Positions 42,809-51,935 of a DNA stretch of 64,000 bases are shown here, piece by piece. Location of the stretch: NCBI RefSeq assembly GCF_051967035.1, contig NZ_JBQCKK010000001.1:611510-675509 (forward strand), read 5' to 3'. Numbering within the stretch: the stretch's first letter is position 1; each line of letters opens with the position of its first letter. Under the pieces are notes generated by a model, which saw nothing but the letters and a program-made list of their open reading frames with translations, was not told the DNA's origin and searched no databases. The position numbers and the translations under genes are program-made. This DNA comes from Brevibacillus sp051967035 (lineage in GTDB: Bacteria; Bacillota; Bacilli; Brevibacillales; Brevibacillaceae).

Positions 42809-43285
42809 ATGAAGGTCTTTATTATCAGTATGCGCAATCTCATTTTGGGCGGAATCGTCTTCCTGGTTGTTTTGGTGGCGGGAATCGTGCTATTGGTCAA
42901 AGATCCGTTGCACGTCTCTGACTCCTATCGTCCGGGCGACACGAGTGTTCCGGCTTCCACCAATGCTCCGCTGAGCCAGCCGGAAGGGGCAGCCAAGCCG
43001 TCGCTGAACATGGACATTCAGGTGGAAGGGACGACAGCGGAAGTATCGCTTTTGACGCAAAACTTCGAGTTCGTGCAAGAAAACGGCGAGCTGGCACAAA
43101 CCCCGGTTTTCGGCAAAGGCCACGCTCATCTGTACCTGGACGGCGAGTCCAAAGGAATGATCTACCATCCGGAGTTCATGCTGAAAAAGCTGCCGAAGGG
43201 CGAGCATGAGATTCGTGTGGAGCTGAATTACAGCAACCATCTGCCGTACAAGGTGGAGGCTACGCAAAAAATCGTCGTGAAGTAA
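42809..43285 (+). CDS. Membrane-anchored protein of unknown function
   Basis: This 158-residue protein has an N-terminal membrane segment (LILGGIVFLVVLVAGIVLLV), a Pro/Ser/Thr linker, and an external domain of about 100 residues (TAEVSLLTQNFEFVQENGEL; FGKGHAHLYLDGESKGMIYH; KLPKGEHEIRVELNYSNH). The pattern G-H-A-H-L-Y-L-D-G resembles copper/haem-site or YtkA-like beta-sandwich domains that handle H-bonded loops, but I cannot name a family. The start follows AAAGGGAGAG. It ends in its own terminator. Confidence 0.72.
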   Translation: MKVFIISMRNLILGGIVFLVVLVAGIVLLVKDPLHVSDSYRPGDTSVPASTNAPLSQPEGAAKPSLNMDIQVEGTTAEVSLLTQNFEFVQENGELAQTPVFGKGHAHLYLDGESKGMIYHPEFMLKKLPKGEHEIRVELNYSNHLPYKVEATQKIVVK

Positions 43286-43291
43286 AGAAAC

Positions 43292-43322
43292 AGCGTTCCG
43301 CTGGGGGACGCTTTTCTTTTTT
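43292..43322 (+). terminator. Intrinsic terminator
   Basis: AGCGTTCC pairs with GGGGACGCT (one wobble) around GCTG, followed by TTTTCTTTTTT. Confidence 0.7.
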
Positions 43323-43403
43323 CACGCGGGAAGGAATATGATAGAGAAGAACGAATCCTTGTTAGTAAAGATAGAATAGTCTGAATGTTCTGGGGGTGCT
43401 TGT

Positions 43404-45062
43404 ATGCTGCGGATGATTACGATTGGCAACTTGCTGGATGAGGCGGCCAGCCTGTATCGGGAGAAGGAAGCGCTGGTCTATCAGGAACGATCGCTCCGCT
43501 ATTCGTTTGCCCAGTTTCAGGAGCTGTGCAACCAGGCGGCACGAGGGTTTATGTCACTCGGCATTCAAAAAGGCGAACATATCGCCATCTGGGCGCCCAA
43601 TGTACCCGAATGGGTGATTTCGCAATTCGCCACGGCCAAGATGGGCGGTGTGCTGGTGACCGTCAACACGAGCTATCGCGTCCACGAGCTGGAATATTTG
43701 CTGCGCCAGTCGGAGTCTACGACATTGCTTTTGGTCGACGGGTATCGCGATGCCAACTACCTGGAGATGATCCGGGAGATTTGCCCGGAGCTTGCCACGT
43801 GCGAGCCGGGCGCGCTGGTGTCCAAACGATTGCCGAAATTGCGCAATGTCGTCTACCTGGGCGAAGAGCGGCAGCCTGGCATGTTTGTATGGCAGGACTT
43901 GCTGGACAGGGCCGAGCTGGTCAGCGAGGAAGAGCGGCGCTTGCGCCAGGAGTCACTGGCTCCCGATGACGTCATCAACATGCAGTACACGTCCGGAACG
44001 ACAGGCTTTCCCAAAGGCGTCATGCTATCCCATGTCAATATCGTCAACAACGCGATCAAGGTCGCGGAATGCCAGGGACTCCGGGTAGGGGACCGCGTGT
44101 GCATCCCCGTGCCGTTTTTCCACTGCTTTGGCTGCGTCATGGGCACGTTGGCATGCGTTGCGACAGGCGCAACGATGGTTCCGGTCATCGCCTTTGACCC
44201 GGGGCTGGTGCTTTCGATTGTCGAAGCCGAGCGCTGCACGGCACTGTACGGCGTGCCTACCATGTTTATCGCCGAACTGAATCATCCGACCTTTGAACAG
44301 CGGGACCTCAGCTCGCTGCGCACAGGCATCATGGCTGGTTCCTTGTGTCCGATCGAGGTGATGAAAAAGGTCGTAGACAAAATGGGCATCCGCGATATTA
44401 CGATTGCCTATGGCCAGACCGAGTCTTCGCCTGTCATTACCCAGACGCGGCCGGAGGATTCCATCGAGCGCAAGGTGTCTACCGTCGGCCGCCTGCACGA
44501 AGGAGTCGAGGCGAAGATCATCCATCCTGCCACCGGAGAGATTGTCCCGCCAGGAGTGCAGGGCGAGCTGTGCACACGCGGGTATTTGGTGATGAAAGGC
44601 TACTACAATATGCCGGATGAGACAGCGAAGGCGATCGACGAAGAGGGCTGGCTGCATACGGGGGACCTGGCTACTGTAGACGAGGAAGGCTATTACCGGA
44701 TTACAGGCAGGTTGAAAGATATGATTATTCGCGGCGGGGAAAACATCTACCCGCGCGAAGTCGAGGAGTTTTTGTACACCCATCCGAAAATACTGGACGT
44801 CCAGATCGTGGGTGTGCCGGATGCCAAATACGGCGAGCAAGTGCTGGCCTGCATCCGGGTCAAGCCGGGAGAGACATTGACGGAAGAAGAAGTGCTGGCA
44901 TACTGCGAAGGAAAAATCGCCCGCTTCAAAACGCCGCGCTACGTTCAGATTGTGGATGAATACCCGATGACGGCGTCCGGCAAGATTCAAAAATACAAGC
45001 TGCGCGAACAGGCGCTGGCGACGTTGGGTCTCGCCGATTCCGCCCAGACCGAGCTCGCGTAG
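43404..45062 (+). CDS. AMP-forming acyl-CoA synthetase (YngI-like)
   Basis: This 552-residue member of the ANL superfamily activates a carboxylic acid as acyl-AMP and transfers it to CoA. Signatures: P-loop YTSGTTGFPKGVMLSH, AYGQTESSPV, the hinge-region TGDLATVDEEGYYRITGRLKDMIIRGGENIYP, and the catalytic Lys in MTASGKIQKYKL. Length and sequence style agree with B. subtilis YngI, an acyl-CoA synthetase of medium or branched fatty acids. GGGGGTG is six bases before the ATG. It stands alone between two terminators. Confidence 0.91.
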   Translation: MLRMITIGNLLDEAASLYREKEALVYQERSLRYSFAQFQELCNQAARGFMSLGIQKGEHIAIWAPNVPEWVISQFATAKMGGVLVTVNTSYRVHELEYLLRQSESTTLLLVDGYRDANYLEMIREICPELATCEPGALVSKRLPKLRNVVYLGEERQPGMFVWQDLLDRAELVSEEERRLRQESLAPDDVINMQYTSGTTGFPKGVMLSHVNIVNNAIKVAECQGLRVGDRVCIPVPFFHCFGCVMGTLACVATGATMVPVIAFDPGLVLSIVEAERCTALYGVPTMFIAELNHPTFEQRDLSSLRTGIMAGSLCPIEVMKKVVDKMGIRDITIAYGQTESSPVITQTRPEDSIERKVSTVGRLHEGVEAKIIHPATGEIVPPGVQGELCTRGYLVMKGYYNMPDETAKAIDEEGWLHTGDLATVDEEGYYRITGRLKDMIIRGGENIYPREVEEFLYTHPKILDVQIVGVPDAKYGEQVLACIRVKPGETLTEEEVLAYCEGKIARFKTPRYVQIVDEYPMTASGKIQKYKLREQALATLGLADSAQTELA

Positions 45063-45085
45063 GCGACAAAAGGGACAAAAAGAAG

Positions 45086-45110
45086 CGCCAGGACATTTCC
45101 TGGCGTTTTC
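45086..45110 (+). terminator. Intrinsic terminator of the acyl-CoA synthetase gene
   Basis: CGCCAGGA pairs perfectly with TCCTGGCG around CATT, followed by TTTTCGTT. Confidence 0.8.
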
Positions 45111-45175
45111 GTTGTCGCAGGCTTTACACCCTGGCAATATTTTCCGTATGATGAGGGGAAAGAGGGAAGCAAAGC

Positions 45176-45688
45176 ATGGACATTCGCCGATTGGGACCAG
45201 CGGATACAGATGCGTTTGTCAAAGTAAGGCTGGAAGGGCTGCAAACCGATCCGGACGCGTTCGGCGCCGCCTACGAAGAGGAAATCAAGCGCCCGATGGC
45301 CGAATGGCAGGCACGGCTTTCTCAGGGGCCGGAGGGCGACAGCGGCTACTTCGGCGCTTTTGTCGGGGGCGAGCTGGCGGGCCTCATCGGTTATTTCCGG
45401 CACCGCGGACTGAAAGCGAGACACAAGGTTTCCGTCGTATCCATGTACGTCCGCGAAGCGTATCGCAAAACAGGAGTTGCGGCCGAGCTGATGCAGGAGG
45501 AACTGGCCTTTTTGAGACAGCGGGGAGACATCGACCAGGTACAGCTTGCCGTCGTCACCACGAATCCCGGCGCGGTGCGTTTTTACGAAAAAATGGGCTT
45601 TGTGCCCTACGGCCTGGAAAAACGGGCGCTGAAAGCAGGGGAGCGTTACCTTGACGAGTTGCACATGTACATGCTTTTGCGCGACTGA
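45176..45688 (+). CDS. GNAT-family N-acetyltransferase
   Basis: This 170-residue acetyltransferase starts MDIRRLGPADTDAFVKVRLE. The acetyl-CoA site is VVSMYVREAYRKTGVAAELMQEEL (motif A), followed by NPGAVRFYEKMGFVPYG. The substrate is unknown; amino-terminal or small-molecule acetylation are both possible. It has its own short upstream region and converges with leuD. Confidence 0.88.
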   Translation: MDIRRLGPADTDAFVKVRLEGLQTDPDAFGAAYEEEIKRPMAEWQARLSQGPEGDSGYFGAFVGGELAGLIGYFRHRGLKARHKVSVVSMYVREAYRKTGVAAELMQEELAFLRQRGDIDQVQLAVVTTNPGAVRFYEKMGFVPYGLEKRALKAGERYLDELHMYMLLRD

Positions 45689-45727
45689 CGCAAAAACTGC
45701 CGTGCAACAGCAGCGAGCCGTGCAAAA

Positions 45728-45762
45728 AAGCGAAGGCATGAACAGCTTGCATGCCTTCGCTT
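45728..45762. terminator. Hairpin between the convergent GNAT and leuD genes
   Basis: AAGCGAAGGCAT pairs with ATGCCTTCGCTT around a ten-base loop. A run of A precedes it on the plus strand, so on the minus strand it has a T tail and terminates leuCD; it can stop the plus strand less efficiently. Confidence 0.75.
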
Positions 45763-45795
45763 CGCGATGAGCCGGACTTGTTTTCGTGGCCCGCT

Positions 45796-46401
45796 TTACC
45801 GGACCTGGTAACGGGCTTGTTGTCTTGCCTCGTAAGCGGCGATTTTGTCTTCGTACTGCAAAGTGATGCCGATATCGTCCAGGCCGTTCAGCAGGCAGTA
45901 ACGGCGATACGGATCGACCGCGAACGGGTAGGAGAGCCCTTCGCTGTCGCGCACCACCTGCCCCTCAAGATCAATGGTCAGCGCGTAGTTTTCGCGGCTT
46001 TGCGCGCGCTGGAACAGTTCATCCACCTGTTCTTCGCTGAGCGTGATCGGCAGGATGCCGTTTTTGAAGCAGTTGTTGTAAAAAATGTCCGCAAAGGACG
46101 GAGCGATCACACAGCGGAAGCCGTAGTCCAGCAAGGCCCAGGGAGCGTGTTCGCGGGACGAGCCGCAGCCGAAGTTGTTGCGAGCGAGCAGCACGGTCGC
46201 GTCTTTGTACGCCGGCTTGTTCAAAAGAAACGAGTCGATCGGCGTGCCATCGGCCGCAAATCGCCATTCGTAGAACAAAAACTGGCCAAAGCCGGTGCGT
46301 TCAATGCGCTTCAGGAATTGCTTCGGGATGATGGCGTCTGTATCAACGTTGACACGGTCCAATGGCGCGACCAGTCCGGTATGGACGACAAATGGATTCA
46401 T
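45796..46401 (-). CDS. leuD: 3-isopropylmalate dehydratase small subunit
   Basis: This 201-residue swivel-domain subunit, with LeuC, isomerises 2- to 3-isopropylmalate in leucine synthesis. Signatures: NVDTDAIIPKQFLKRIERTG near the N-terminus and LLARNNFGCGSSREHAPWAL in the middle. ATG 46401 is chosen because AAGGAGG lies seven bases upstream and it overlaps the leuC stop by four bases; the longer open frame has no support. No leuA or leuB lies in the window. Confidence 0.95.
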   Translation of the reverse strand: MNPFVVHTGLVAPLDRVNVDTDAIIPKQFLKRIERTGFGQFLFYEWRFAADGTPIDSFLLNKPAYKDATVLLARNNFGCGSSREHAPWALLDYGFRCVIAPSFADIFYNNCFKNGILPITLSEEQVDELFQRAQSRENYALTIDLEGQVVRDSEGLSYPFAVDPYRRYCLLNGLDDIGITLQYEDKIAAYEARQQARYQVR

Positions 46402-47831
46402 TGGAATACCTCCTTGCTGACGCTTTCTGTTTTCCATTCGCGCACGTCTACGAAGTGGCCCGCAATCGCCGCGGCCGCCGCCATTTCCGGGCTGACCAGG
46501 TGCGTGCGTCCGCCGCGGCCTTGTCGGCCTTCGAAGTTGCGGTTGGAGGTAGAAGCGCAGCGCTCTCCTTCCGACAGGACGTCCGGGTTCATGGCGAGGC
46601 ACATGGAGCAGCCGGATTCGCGCCAGTCAAAGCCGGCTTCCTGGAAAATAAGGTGCAGCCCCTCTTTTTCTGCCTGTTGCTTGACGGCCTGGGAGCCAGG
46701 GACGACCATGGCGTGTACGGAAGGGGAGACCTTGCGTCCTTTGGCCACTTCCGCTGCCTTGCGCAAGTCTTCGATCCGACCGTTTGTACAGGAGCCGATG
46801 AACACGCGGTCGATCTTGATTTCGCTCATCGGCGTGCCGGGTGCAAGATCCATGTAGGCGAGCGCGTCCTGAGCCGCTTTGCGCTGTGCCGCCGTTTCAA
46901 AAGACGCGGGGTCGGGGACGGTGCTGGAAATGCTGGTGCCCATGCCCGGGCTGGTTCCCCAGGTTACTTGCGGCGCAATCGTGGCCGCGTCGATCTCGAC
47001 CAAGGCGTCGAAGGTTGCGCCTTCGTCTGTGCAGAGCTGTTTCCAGGCTTCTACGGCGGCGAGGAAATCTTCGCCCTGCGGAGCGTAGCGTCTGCCCTTC
47101 AGGTAGTCGAACGTCGTTTGGTCCGGGGCGATCAGCCCGGCGCGCGCGCCGCCTTCGATGGTCATGTTGCAGACGGTCATGCGCTCTTCCATCGTCAGCT
47201 TGCGGATGGCTTCGCCCGTATATTCCACGACATAGCCGGTCGCAAAGTCCGTTCCGTATTTTGCGATAATCGCCAAAATTAAGTCTTTTGCGCTGACGCC
47301 GAATGGCAGCTCGCCGTTCACGCGGACTTCCATCGTTTTCGACTTTAGCTGCGGCAAGCATTGTGTCGCGAGGACATGTTCGACCTCGCTGGTGCCGATT
47401 CCGAAGGCGAGAGCGCCGAATGCGCCGTGCGTGGAGGTGTGGCTGTCGCCGCACACGATGGTTTTGCCGGGGTGGGTCAGGCCAAGCTCCGGGCCGATGA
47501 CGTGGACGATTCCTTGGTCCGGGCTGTTCAGGTCAGCGAGCGTAATGCCGAACTCGCGGCAGTTTGCCGTCAACGTCTCCATTTGCTGGCGGGAGATCGG
47601 GTCCTTTACATGAAAGCGGTCTGCGGTCGGCACGTTGTGGTCCATGGTGGCAAAGGTCAGCTCGGGACGGCGGACTTTGCGGCCAGCCAGGCGGAGTCCT
47701 TCGAATGCCTGGGGCGAAGTGACCTCGTGTACCAGGTGCAGGTCGATGTACAGAAGGCTCGGTTTTCCCGGTTCCTCGTGGATTACGTGATTGTCCCAAA
47801 TCTTTTCGAACATCGTGCGGGGTTTCATCAT
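46398..47831 (-). CDS. leuC: 3-isopropylmalate dehydratase large subunit
   Basis: This 477-residue aconitase-family protein carries the 4Fe-4S cluster that binds substrate. The cluster cysteines lie in FIGSCTNGR and in SGCSMCLAMNPD; CGDSHTSTHGAFG supplies active-site residues. AAGGAGG precedes ATG 47831 by six bases; ATG 47828 is equally possible. It is divergent from a LysR-type gene 111 bases away, which may control it. Confidence 0.96.
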   Translation of the reverse strand: MMKPRTMFEKIWDNHVIHEEPGKPSLLYIDLHLVHEVTSPQAFEGLRLAGRKVRRPELTFATMDHNVPTADRFHVKDPISRQQMETLTANCREFGITLADLNSPDQGIVHVIGPELGLTHPGKTIVCGDSHTSTHGAFGALAFGIGTSEVEHVLATQCLPQLKSKTMEVRVNGELPFGVSAKDLILAIIAKYGTDFATGYVVEYTGEAIRKLTMEERMTVCNMTIEGGARAGLIAPDQTTFDYLKGRRYAPQGEDFLAAVEAWKQLCTDEGATFDALVEIDAATIAPQVTWGTSPGMGTSISSTVPDPASFETAAQRKAAQDALAYMDLAPGTPMSEIKIDRVFIGSCTNGRIEDLRKAAEVAKGRKVSPSVHAMVVPGSQAVKQQAEKEGLHLIFQEAGFDWRESGCSMCLAMNPDVLSEGERCASTSNRNFEGRQGRGGRTHLVSPEMAAAAAIAGHFVDVREWKTESVSKEVFQ

Positions 47832-47942
47832 CGGTTTCCTCCTTCGTGCAAAACTCTTATCAAGGTTGTATCATGGGAAAGGAAATCGTTCAAAGATATA
47901 ATAATTATGAGAAGGATAGCTTTTGCCTATCGGGAGGGTGCC

Positions 47943-48830
47943 ATGGAGTTACGACAGATTCGCTATGTGCTTGCGGTTGCGGAGGAACGCAGCTTTTCGC
48001 GGGCGGCAAGCCGCTTGCACCTGGCTCAGCCATCGCTTAGCCAGCAGATTGCCAAACTGGAAAAGATGCTCGGCGTCAGCTTGTTTCATCGCTTGCCCCA
48101 GCATGTGGAGCTGACGGATGCCGGTCAACGGTTCGTGCAGGTCGCCCAGACACTCGTCGACCTGTCCGAAGGGCTGGAGCGGGAAATGCGCGCGTATGCC
48201 GTAGGGGAGAGCGGCCGGCTGTTGGTAGGCAGCCTGCCGATTACAGGCGCGTATGTGCTGCCGCGCGTTTTGCCCACGTTTACCAAGCAGTTTCCGGGAG
48301 TCGAGCTGCAACTGATGGAGGAGACGTCCAGTCATCTGGAGCAATTGCTCGTGCGGGGAAAAATCGATGTCAGTCTGCTGACGATGCCGATCAGCGATCC
48401 TTCGCTGACGATCATCCCTGCCATCAATGAGGAAATTTTCCTGGCGGTTCCACCCAAGCATCCGCTCGCGGGCAAAAAGGAGATCGACCTGGCTCAGCTC
48501 GCGGACCAGCCGTTTATTTTGCTCAAGGAAGGGCAAGGCTTTCGCACGATCTCGCTGCGGCTGTGCGAGCTGGCCGGGTTTCGGCCGCGCATCGTGTTTG
48601 AGAGCACCAACATCCAGACGGTCCAGTCGCTCGTGGCGGCGGGGATGGGACTGTCCTTTGCGCCGGAGATGATTACGCGCGCGCCCGGCACGCTGGAACC
48701 GCCTGTCTACGTGCGGCTTGCGACCAGGCCGTACCGGACGCTCGTCGTCGCCTATCGCAAGGACAAGCCGCTGTCCCGGCCGGCCGAAGCATTCGTGCGA
48801 TGTTTGGTGGAGCAGGGCGGCGGACTGTAG
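47943..48830 (+). CDS. LysR-family transcriptional regulator
   Basis: This 295-residue regulator has an N-terminal winged helix MELRQIRYVLAVAEERSFSRAASRLHLAQPSLSQQIAKLE. The effector domain begins GRLLVGSLPITGAYVLPRVL, including DVSLLTMPIS and GMGLSFAPEMIT. LysR proteins usually regulate a divergently transcribed neighbour, here leuCD, and bind a pathway metabolite; both are inferences. GGGAGGGTG precedes ATG 47943. Confidence 0.92.
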   Translation: MELRQIRYVLAVAEERSFSRAASRLHLAQPSLSQQIAKLEKMLGVSLFHRLPQHVELTDAGQRFVQVAQTLVDLSEGLEREMRAYAVGESGRLLVGSLPITGAYVLPRVLPTFTKQFPGVELQLMEETSSHLEQLLVRGKIDVSLLTMPISDPSLTIIPAINEEIFLAVPPKHPLAGKKEIDLAQLADQPFILLKEGQGFRTISLRLCELAGFRPRIVFESTNIQTVQSLVAAGMGLSFAPEMITRAPGTLEPPVYVRLATRPYRTLVVAYRKDKPLSRPAEAFVRCLVEQGGGL

Positions 48831-48909
48831 CCGCCTGGAGTGGGTGCGACAAACGCGTCTTTTTTGTGCTACACTATTGCCAAAGCATTCTAGGAAGGAA
48901 GATCCCGAG

Positions 48910-49257
48910 ATGAGAGAAATCAAGACAGAAGCTGAATTTGAACAAGCGATTGCCTCCAGCAAGCCCGTCGTGGTGAAATTTTTTACCGATTGGTGCCCGG
49001 ATTGCCACCGGATTGATCCGTTCATGCCGGAGGTCGAAGAAAAGTACAAGGACCAGCTGGACATGGTTGCTGTCAATCGCGATACGCTGCCGGACCTGTC
49101 GCAGAAGTACGATGTGTTCGGAATCCCCAGCTTCATTGCGTTTCGTCAGGGCAAAGAGCTGATTCGTTTTGTCAGCAAGCTGGGAAAAAGCCGCGAGGAG
49201 ATCGAGCATTTTCTCGACCGTGCCGTTCAGGTGAACAACGGACTCGCAGAGGCGTAA
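48910..49257 (+). CDS. Thioredoxin-family protein with WCPDC active site
   Basis: This 115-residue single-domain thioredoxin fold has VVVKFFTDWCPDCHRIDPFMPEV with redox cysteines C29 and C32 and a cis-proline in FGIPSFIAFRQGKEL. The CPDC centre differs from the CGPC of TrxA, so it is a thioredoxin-like oxidoreductase (YtpP/YusE type) rather than the main thioredoxin. There is no signal peptide, so it is cytoplasmic. It starts after AGGAAGG. Confidence 0.88.
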   Translation: MREIKTEAEFEQAIASSKPVVVKFFTDWCPDCHRIDPFMPEVEEKYKDQLDMVAVNRDTLPDLSQKYDVFGIPSFIAFRQGKELIRFVSKLGKSREEIEHFLDRAVQVNNGLAEA

Positions 49258-49288
49258 ACAGCATGAGCATAAGGCAGGGAGACGGACC

Positions 49289-50197
49289 ATGCGTTCAATG
49301 AAAAAAGAAGGGGAATGGCTCGTGGCCCGCTTGCAGGCGGAAGACGACGCCATTCCGGTTGGGAACCTGCTGCGCGAGGGGTGGAAGCTGCCGCGCAAGC
49401 AGGTCCATCTTTTGTTTCAGCACAAGGAAGTGCTCGTAGACGGCGCGCCCGTCGCCCAGCATGTACCCGTAAGAGAGGGGCAGGAGATTCGGCTGCGGCT
49501 GTGCCCGCCGGAGCCGCTCGGGCTTGCGCCAGCCAGTGACCCGCTGCACGTGTTGTACGAAGACGACCATCTGCTGATCGTAAACAAGCCTGCGGGCATG
49601 CTGCTGCATCCGACCGCGCCGAACCATCACCTGACGCTGGACCATCTGGTGTCCGGGCACTTTTTCCGCACAGGGCTGCAAGCGAAGGTGCGCCACGTGC
49701 ACAGACTCGATCAGGATACTTCCGGGGTGGTGCTGTACGCCAAGCACGCCTGGGCATCTGCCTTGCTGGACGAAATGCTGCGCGAGCGCCAAATCAAGCG
49801 GACCTATCTCGCCTTCGTCTCCGGGTCCATGGCCAAGGGCAGCGGAACGATCGCCGAGCCGATCGGAAGGGACAGGTATCACGCGACGCGCAGACGAGTC
49901 ACTCCGAATGGAGAGCCCGCGATCACGCATTACGAGGTCAAGGAGCGCTATCAGACCGCAACCAAGGTGGCGTGCAGGCTGGAGACGGGACGAACCCACC
50001 AGATTCGCGTCCACCTGAGCCATATCGGCCATCCGCTCTTGGGCGACGAGCTGTACGGCGGCAAGCGCGAGCTGGTCAAAAGACAGGCGCTGCACGCCGC
50101 GGTTCTTACGCTGAGGCATCCGTTTGGAGGAGAACTGGTGGAAGCATGCGCGCCGCTTCCGCTCGATCTGCTTGCCCTGGAAAAGAAGCTGCGCTAA
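49289..50197 (+). CDS. RluA-family pseudouridine synthase
   Basis: This 302-residue enzyme has an N-terminal S4-like RNA-binding segment (LREGWKLPRKQVHLLFQHKEV) and the catalytic domain with VHRLDQDTSGVVLYAKHAW, whose Asp is the nucleophile, and ETGRTHQIRVHLSHIGHPL near the C-terminus. It converts uridine to pseudouridine in 23S rRNA or tRNA; the target position is not predictable. It lies 31 bases after the thioredoxin gene. Confidence 0.92.
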   Translation: MRSMKKEGEWLVARLQAEDDAIPVGNLLREGWKLPRKQVHLLFQHKEVLVDGAPVAQHVPVREGQEIRLRLCPPEPLGLAPASDPLHVLYEDDHLLIVNKPAGMLLHPTAPNHHLTLDHLVSGHFFRTGLQAKVRHVHRLDQDTSGVVLYAKHAWASALLDEMLRERQIKRTYLAFVSGSMAKGSGTIAEPIGRDRYHATRRRVTPNGEPAITHYEVKERYQTATKVACRLETGRTHQIRVHLSHIGHPLLGDELYGGKRELVKRQALHAAVLTLRHPFGGELVEACAPLPLDLLALEKKLR

Positions 50198-50256
50198 GCG
50201 CCTTTTGCCCTGCTGATGAATACACTGCCAAGGAAGAAACGAGAGAGGGTGGAAGG

Positions 50257-51375
50257 ATGAAACGACCCACAATCGGTATCTTGACTTGGCGGGAGGGCAA
50301 ACGCTTCGCAGAGCCAGCCTATTTCCGTCGTTTGCTCAAGGCAGGACAAGAACTGGGCTGCACGGTTTTTTTGTTTTCGCCCAAAGACGTGCTGGCTTCG
50401 GGCAAGCAGGTGCGAGGATACGTCCTGGATGCGCGGGGCAAATGGCAAGGACGTCTGTTCCCTCGCCCGGACGCGGTGTTCGACCGCTACCGCTATACGC
50501 CGACGCAGGCGTTCAAGGACTACGTCGCTTTTCGCCGCACCAGCGATTTTTTATACGCAAACAATCGGCTGGCGAACAAGTGGCGCGTCCACGAAGTGTT
50601 GCATCGCGATCCGCGCATGCATCGCTGGCTGCCGGAAACATTGTTATATAACAGAAAAAATCTCGTCCAGATGCTGGGCAAGCATTCGTTTTTGTACGTC
50701 AAGCCGCTGAACGGGACGGGCGGGCGCAACCTTTTTTCCATCGAGAAGCGCGGAGGCGGCTATCGGCTGCTGGGGCGCGACAAGCAGCGGGCGAAGGTCC
50801 AGAGCTTTTTCACGAACATTTCCGCTGTCCAGCGCTGGGCCGATCGCTGGACGCGACAGGAAAAGTTTATTGTCCAGCAAGGGCTGCATCTGCAACTGGT
50901 GCCATCGCGCGCCGTGGACATGCGGCTGTTGATCCAGAAAAACGGGCAAGGCGAGTGGAGCATCACCGGGCATGGCATCCGTGTGGGCGGGGAGCGCAGC
51001 GCGACCTCGAACCTGCACGGGGGAGGCAAGGCGGTTCCGGTGTCTGATTTCTTGCGCCCGCGCTTCGGCGAGGACCACGCTGCCCGGATTGTCCGCGACT
51101 GCGAGGAGCTGGCCTATCAGACAGCGCTGACGCTGGAGGAACATTTTGGCCGCATGGTCGAGTTTGGGCTGGATATCGGGATTGACGTGGATGGACGCGC
51201 CTGGCTGATCGAAGTGAACCCCAAGCCCGCGCGGGAAATTTTTCGCGAGATGGGTGCGACCGAGCAGTACAAACACGCCATCCGGCGGCCGCTGGAGTAC
51301 GCGCTCTACTTGGCGAAAACGCAGGGGCGCGAAGGACGGGAGCCTTTGCTGAAGCGCAAAGTGGCAAGTCGATAG
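50257..51375 (+). CDS. YheC/YheD-family ATP-grasp protein
   Basis: This 372-residue protein has an N-terminal part (IGILTWREGKRFAEPAYFRR) of the YheCD type and an ATP-grasp fold: SFLYVKPLNGTGGRNLFSIE, VQQGLHLQLVPSRAVDMRLL, and the metal-binding VEFGLDIGIDVDGRAWLIEVNPKP. B. subtilis YheC and YheD are spore-coat-associated ATP-grasp proteins, so a sporulation role is likely. GGTGGAAGG precedes the ATG. It may ligate amino acids or short peptides to a coat or cell-wall component. Confidence 0.87.
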   Translation: MKRPTIGILTWREGKRFAEPAYFRRLLKAGQELGCTVFLFSPKDVLASGKQVRGYVLDARGKWQGRLFPRPDAVFDRYRYTPTQAFKDYVAFRRTSDFLYANNRLANKWRVHEVLHRDPRMHRWLPETLLYNRKNLVQMLGKHSFLYVKPLNGTGGRNLFSIEKRGGGYRLLGRDKQRAKVQSFFTNISAVQRWADRWTRQEKFIVQQGLHLQLVPSRAVDMRLLIQKNGQGEWSITGHGIRVGGERSATSNLHGGGKAVPVSDFLRPRFGEDHAARIVRDCEELAYQTALTLEEHFGRMVEFGLDIGIDVDGRAWLIEVNPKPAREIFREMGATEQYKHAIRRPLEYALYLAKTQGREGREPLLKRKVASR

Positions 51376-51393
51376 GAAAGACGCAAACGTAGC

Positions 51394-51424
51394 AACAGCC
51401 GAGCTGATAAAGCATCGGCTGTTT
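51394..51424 (+). terminator. Hairpin after the YheC/D gene
   Basis: AACAGCCGA pairs perfectly with TCGGCTGTT. Only TTT follows, so it is a moderate terminator. Confidence 0.55.
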
Positions 51425-51481
51425 GGCGTGTGTGCAGGGGGAGTGAGTGGGGGGATGAAGCGGGAAAGGAATAAAAATCTG

Positions 51482-51505
51482 TTTACATAACATAAATTAT
51501 GTAAA
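51482..51505. repeat. Perfect 9-base inverted repeat (operator-like)
   Basis: TTTACATAA and TTATGTAAA are exact inverse complements six bases apart, in AT-rich DNA where no gene begins nearby. It could be an orphan operator or a trace of a mobile element end. Confidence 0.5.
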
Positions 51506-51935
51506 TCAACAACGCGGGAACGGATCGTGTACACATCTGTTTTTTTGCTACTGAGAGGGTGTTCTTGCGACGCGTGAGACAGGCAATGGAGTGATGCCAT
51601 TTAGAAGTGCAAGGACAGCAAAGGAGAAGAGAACGAGCAGCCTTCGTTGTTCTGTCACACTAAAAACAGCACGATGCCTCTTCGCAAAGGTTAGTGCACA
51701 ACGATTTTGATGTAAGTGAACAAAGCTGTTGAGTGCTAGCTGAAGCAAAAGATAAAATGATAGACATCGCATATAAAAAATTCTATGAAGAAAGTATAAA
51801 AAAGAATGGGTAATTTTTCCGCCCCTCGCCGCTCCTTCCCACAGCGCGATGAATGGAGAGGAGCGGCGCCGGTTTGCCAACCCGGACAGAGAGGGGCAGA
51901 GGTTGCTACAGTGTGCCTTTTCAAACGCTCCCAAC

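Larger units (their letters stand above)
51376..51935. other. Gene-free stretch of about 560 bases, probably decayed
   Basis: Apart from the hairpin and inverted repeat listed, nothing here is a convincing gene. A minus-strand frame at 51548-51934 (128 codons) has no ribosome binding site, an odd composition and no recognisable family. Base composition shifts towards AT compared with the genes to the left. It is followed by a pseudogene, so the stretch looks like an eroded junction. Confidence 0.5.

Noticed and set aside
45751..46857. Long plus-strand frame (368 codons) opposite leuD/leuC
   Set aside because: It lies antisense to two clear enzymes, has no ribosome binding site and a composition dictated by the codons of the opposite strand.
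51548..51934. 128-codon minus-strand frame left of the SRAP remnant
   Set aside because: No binding site; low-complexity Leu/Arg/Ser composition; runs antisense into the pseudogene region. I considered a decayed transposase but saw no matching motif.
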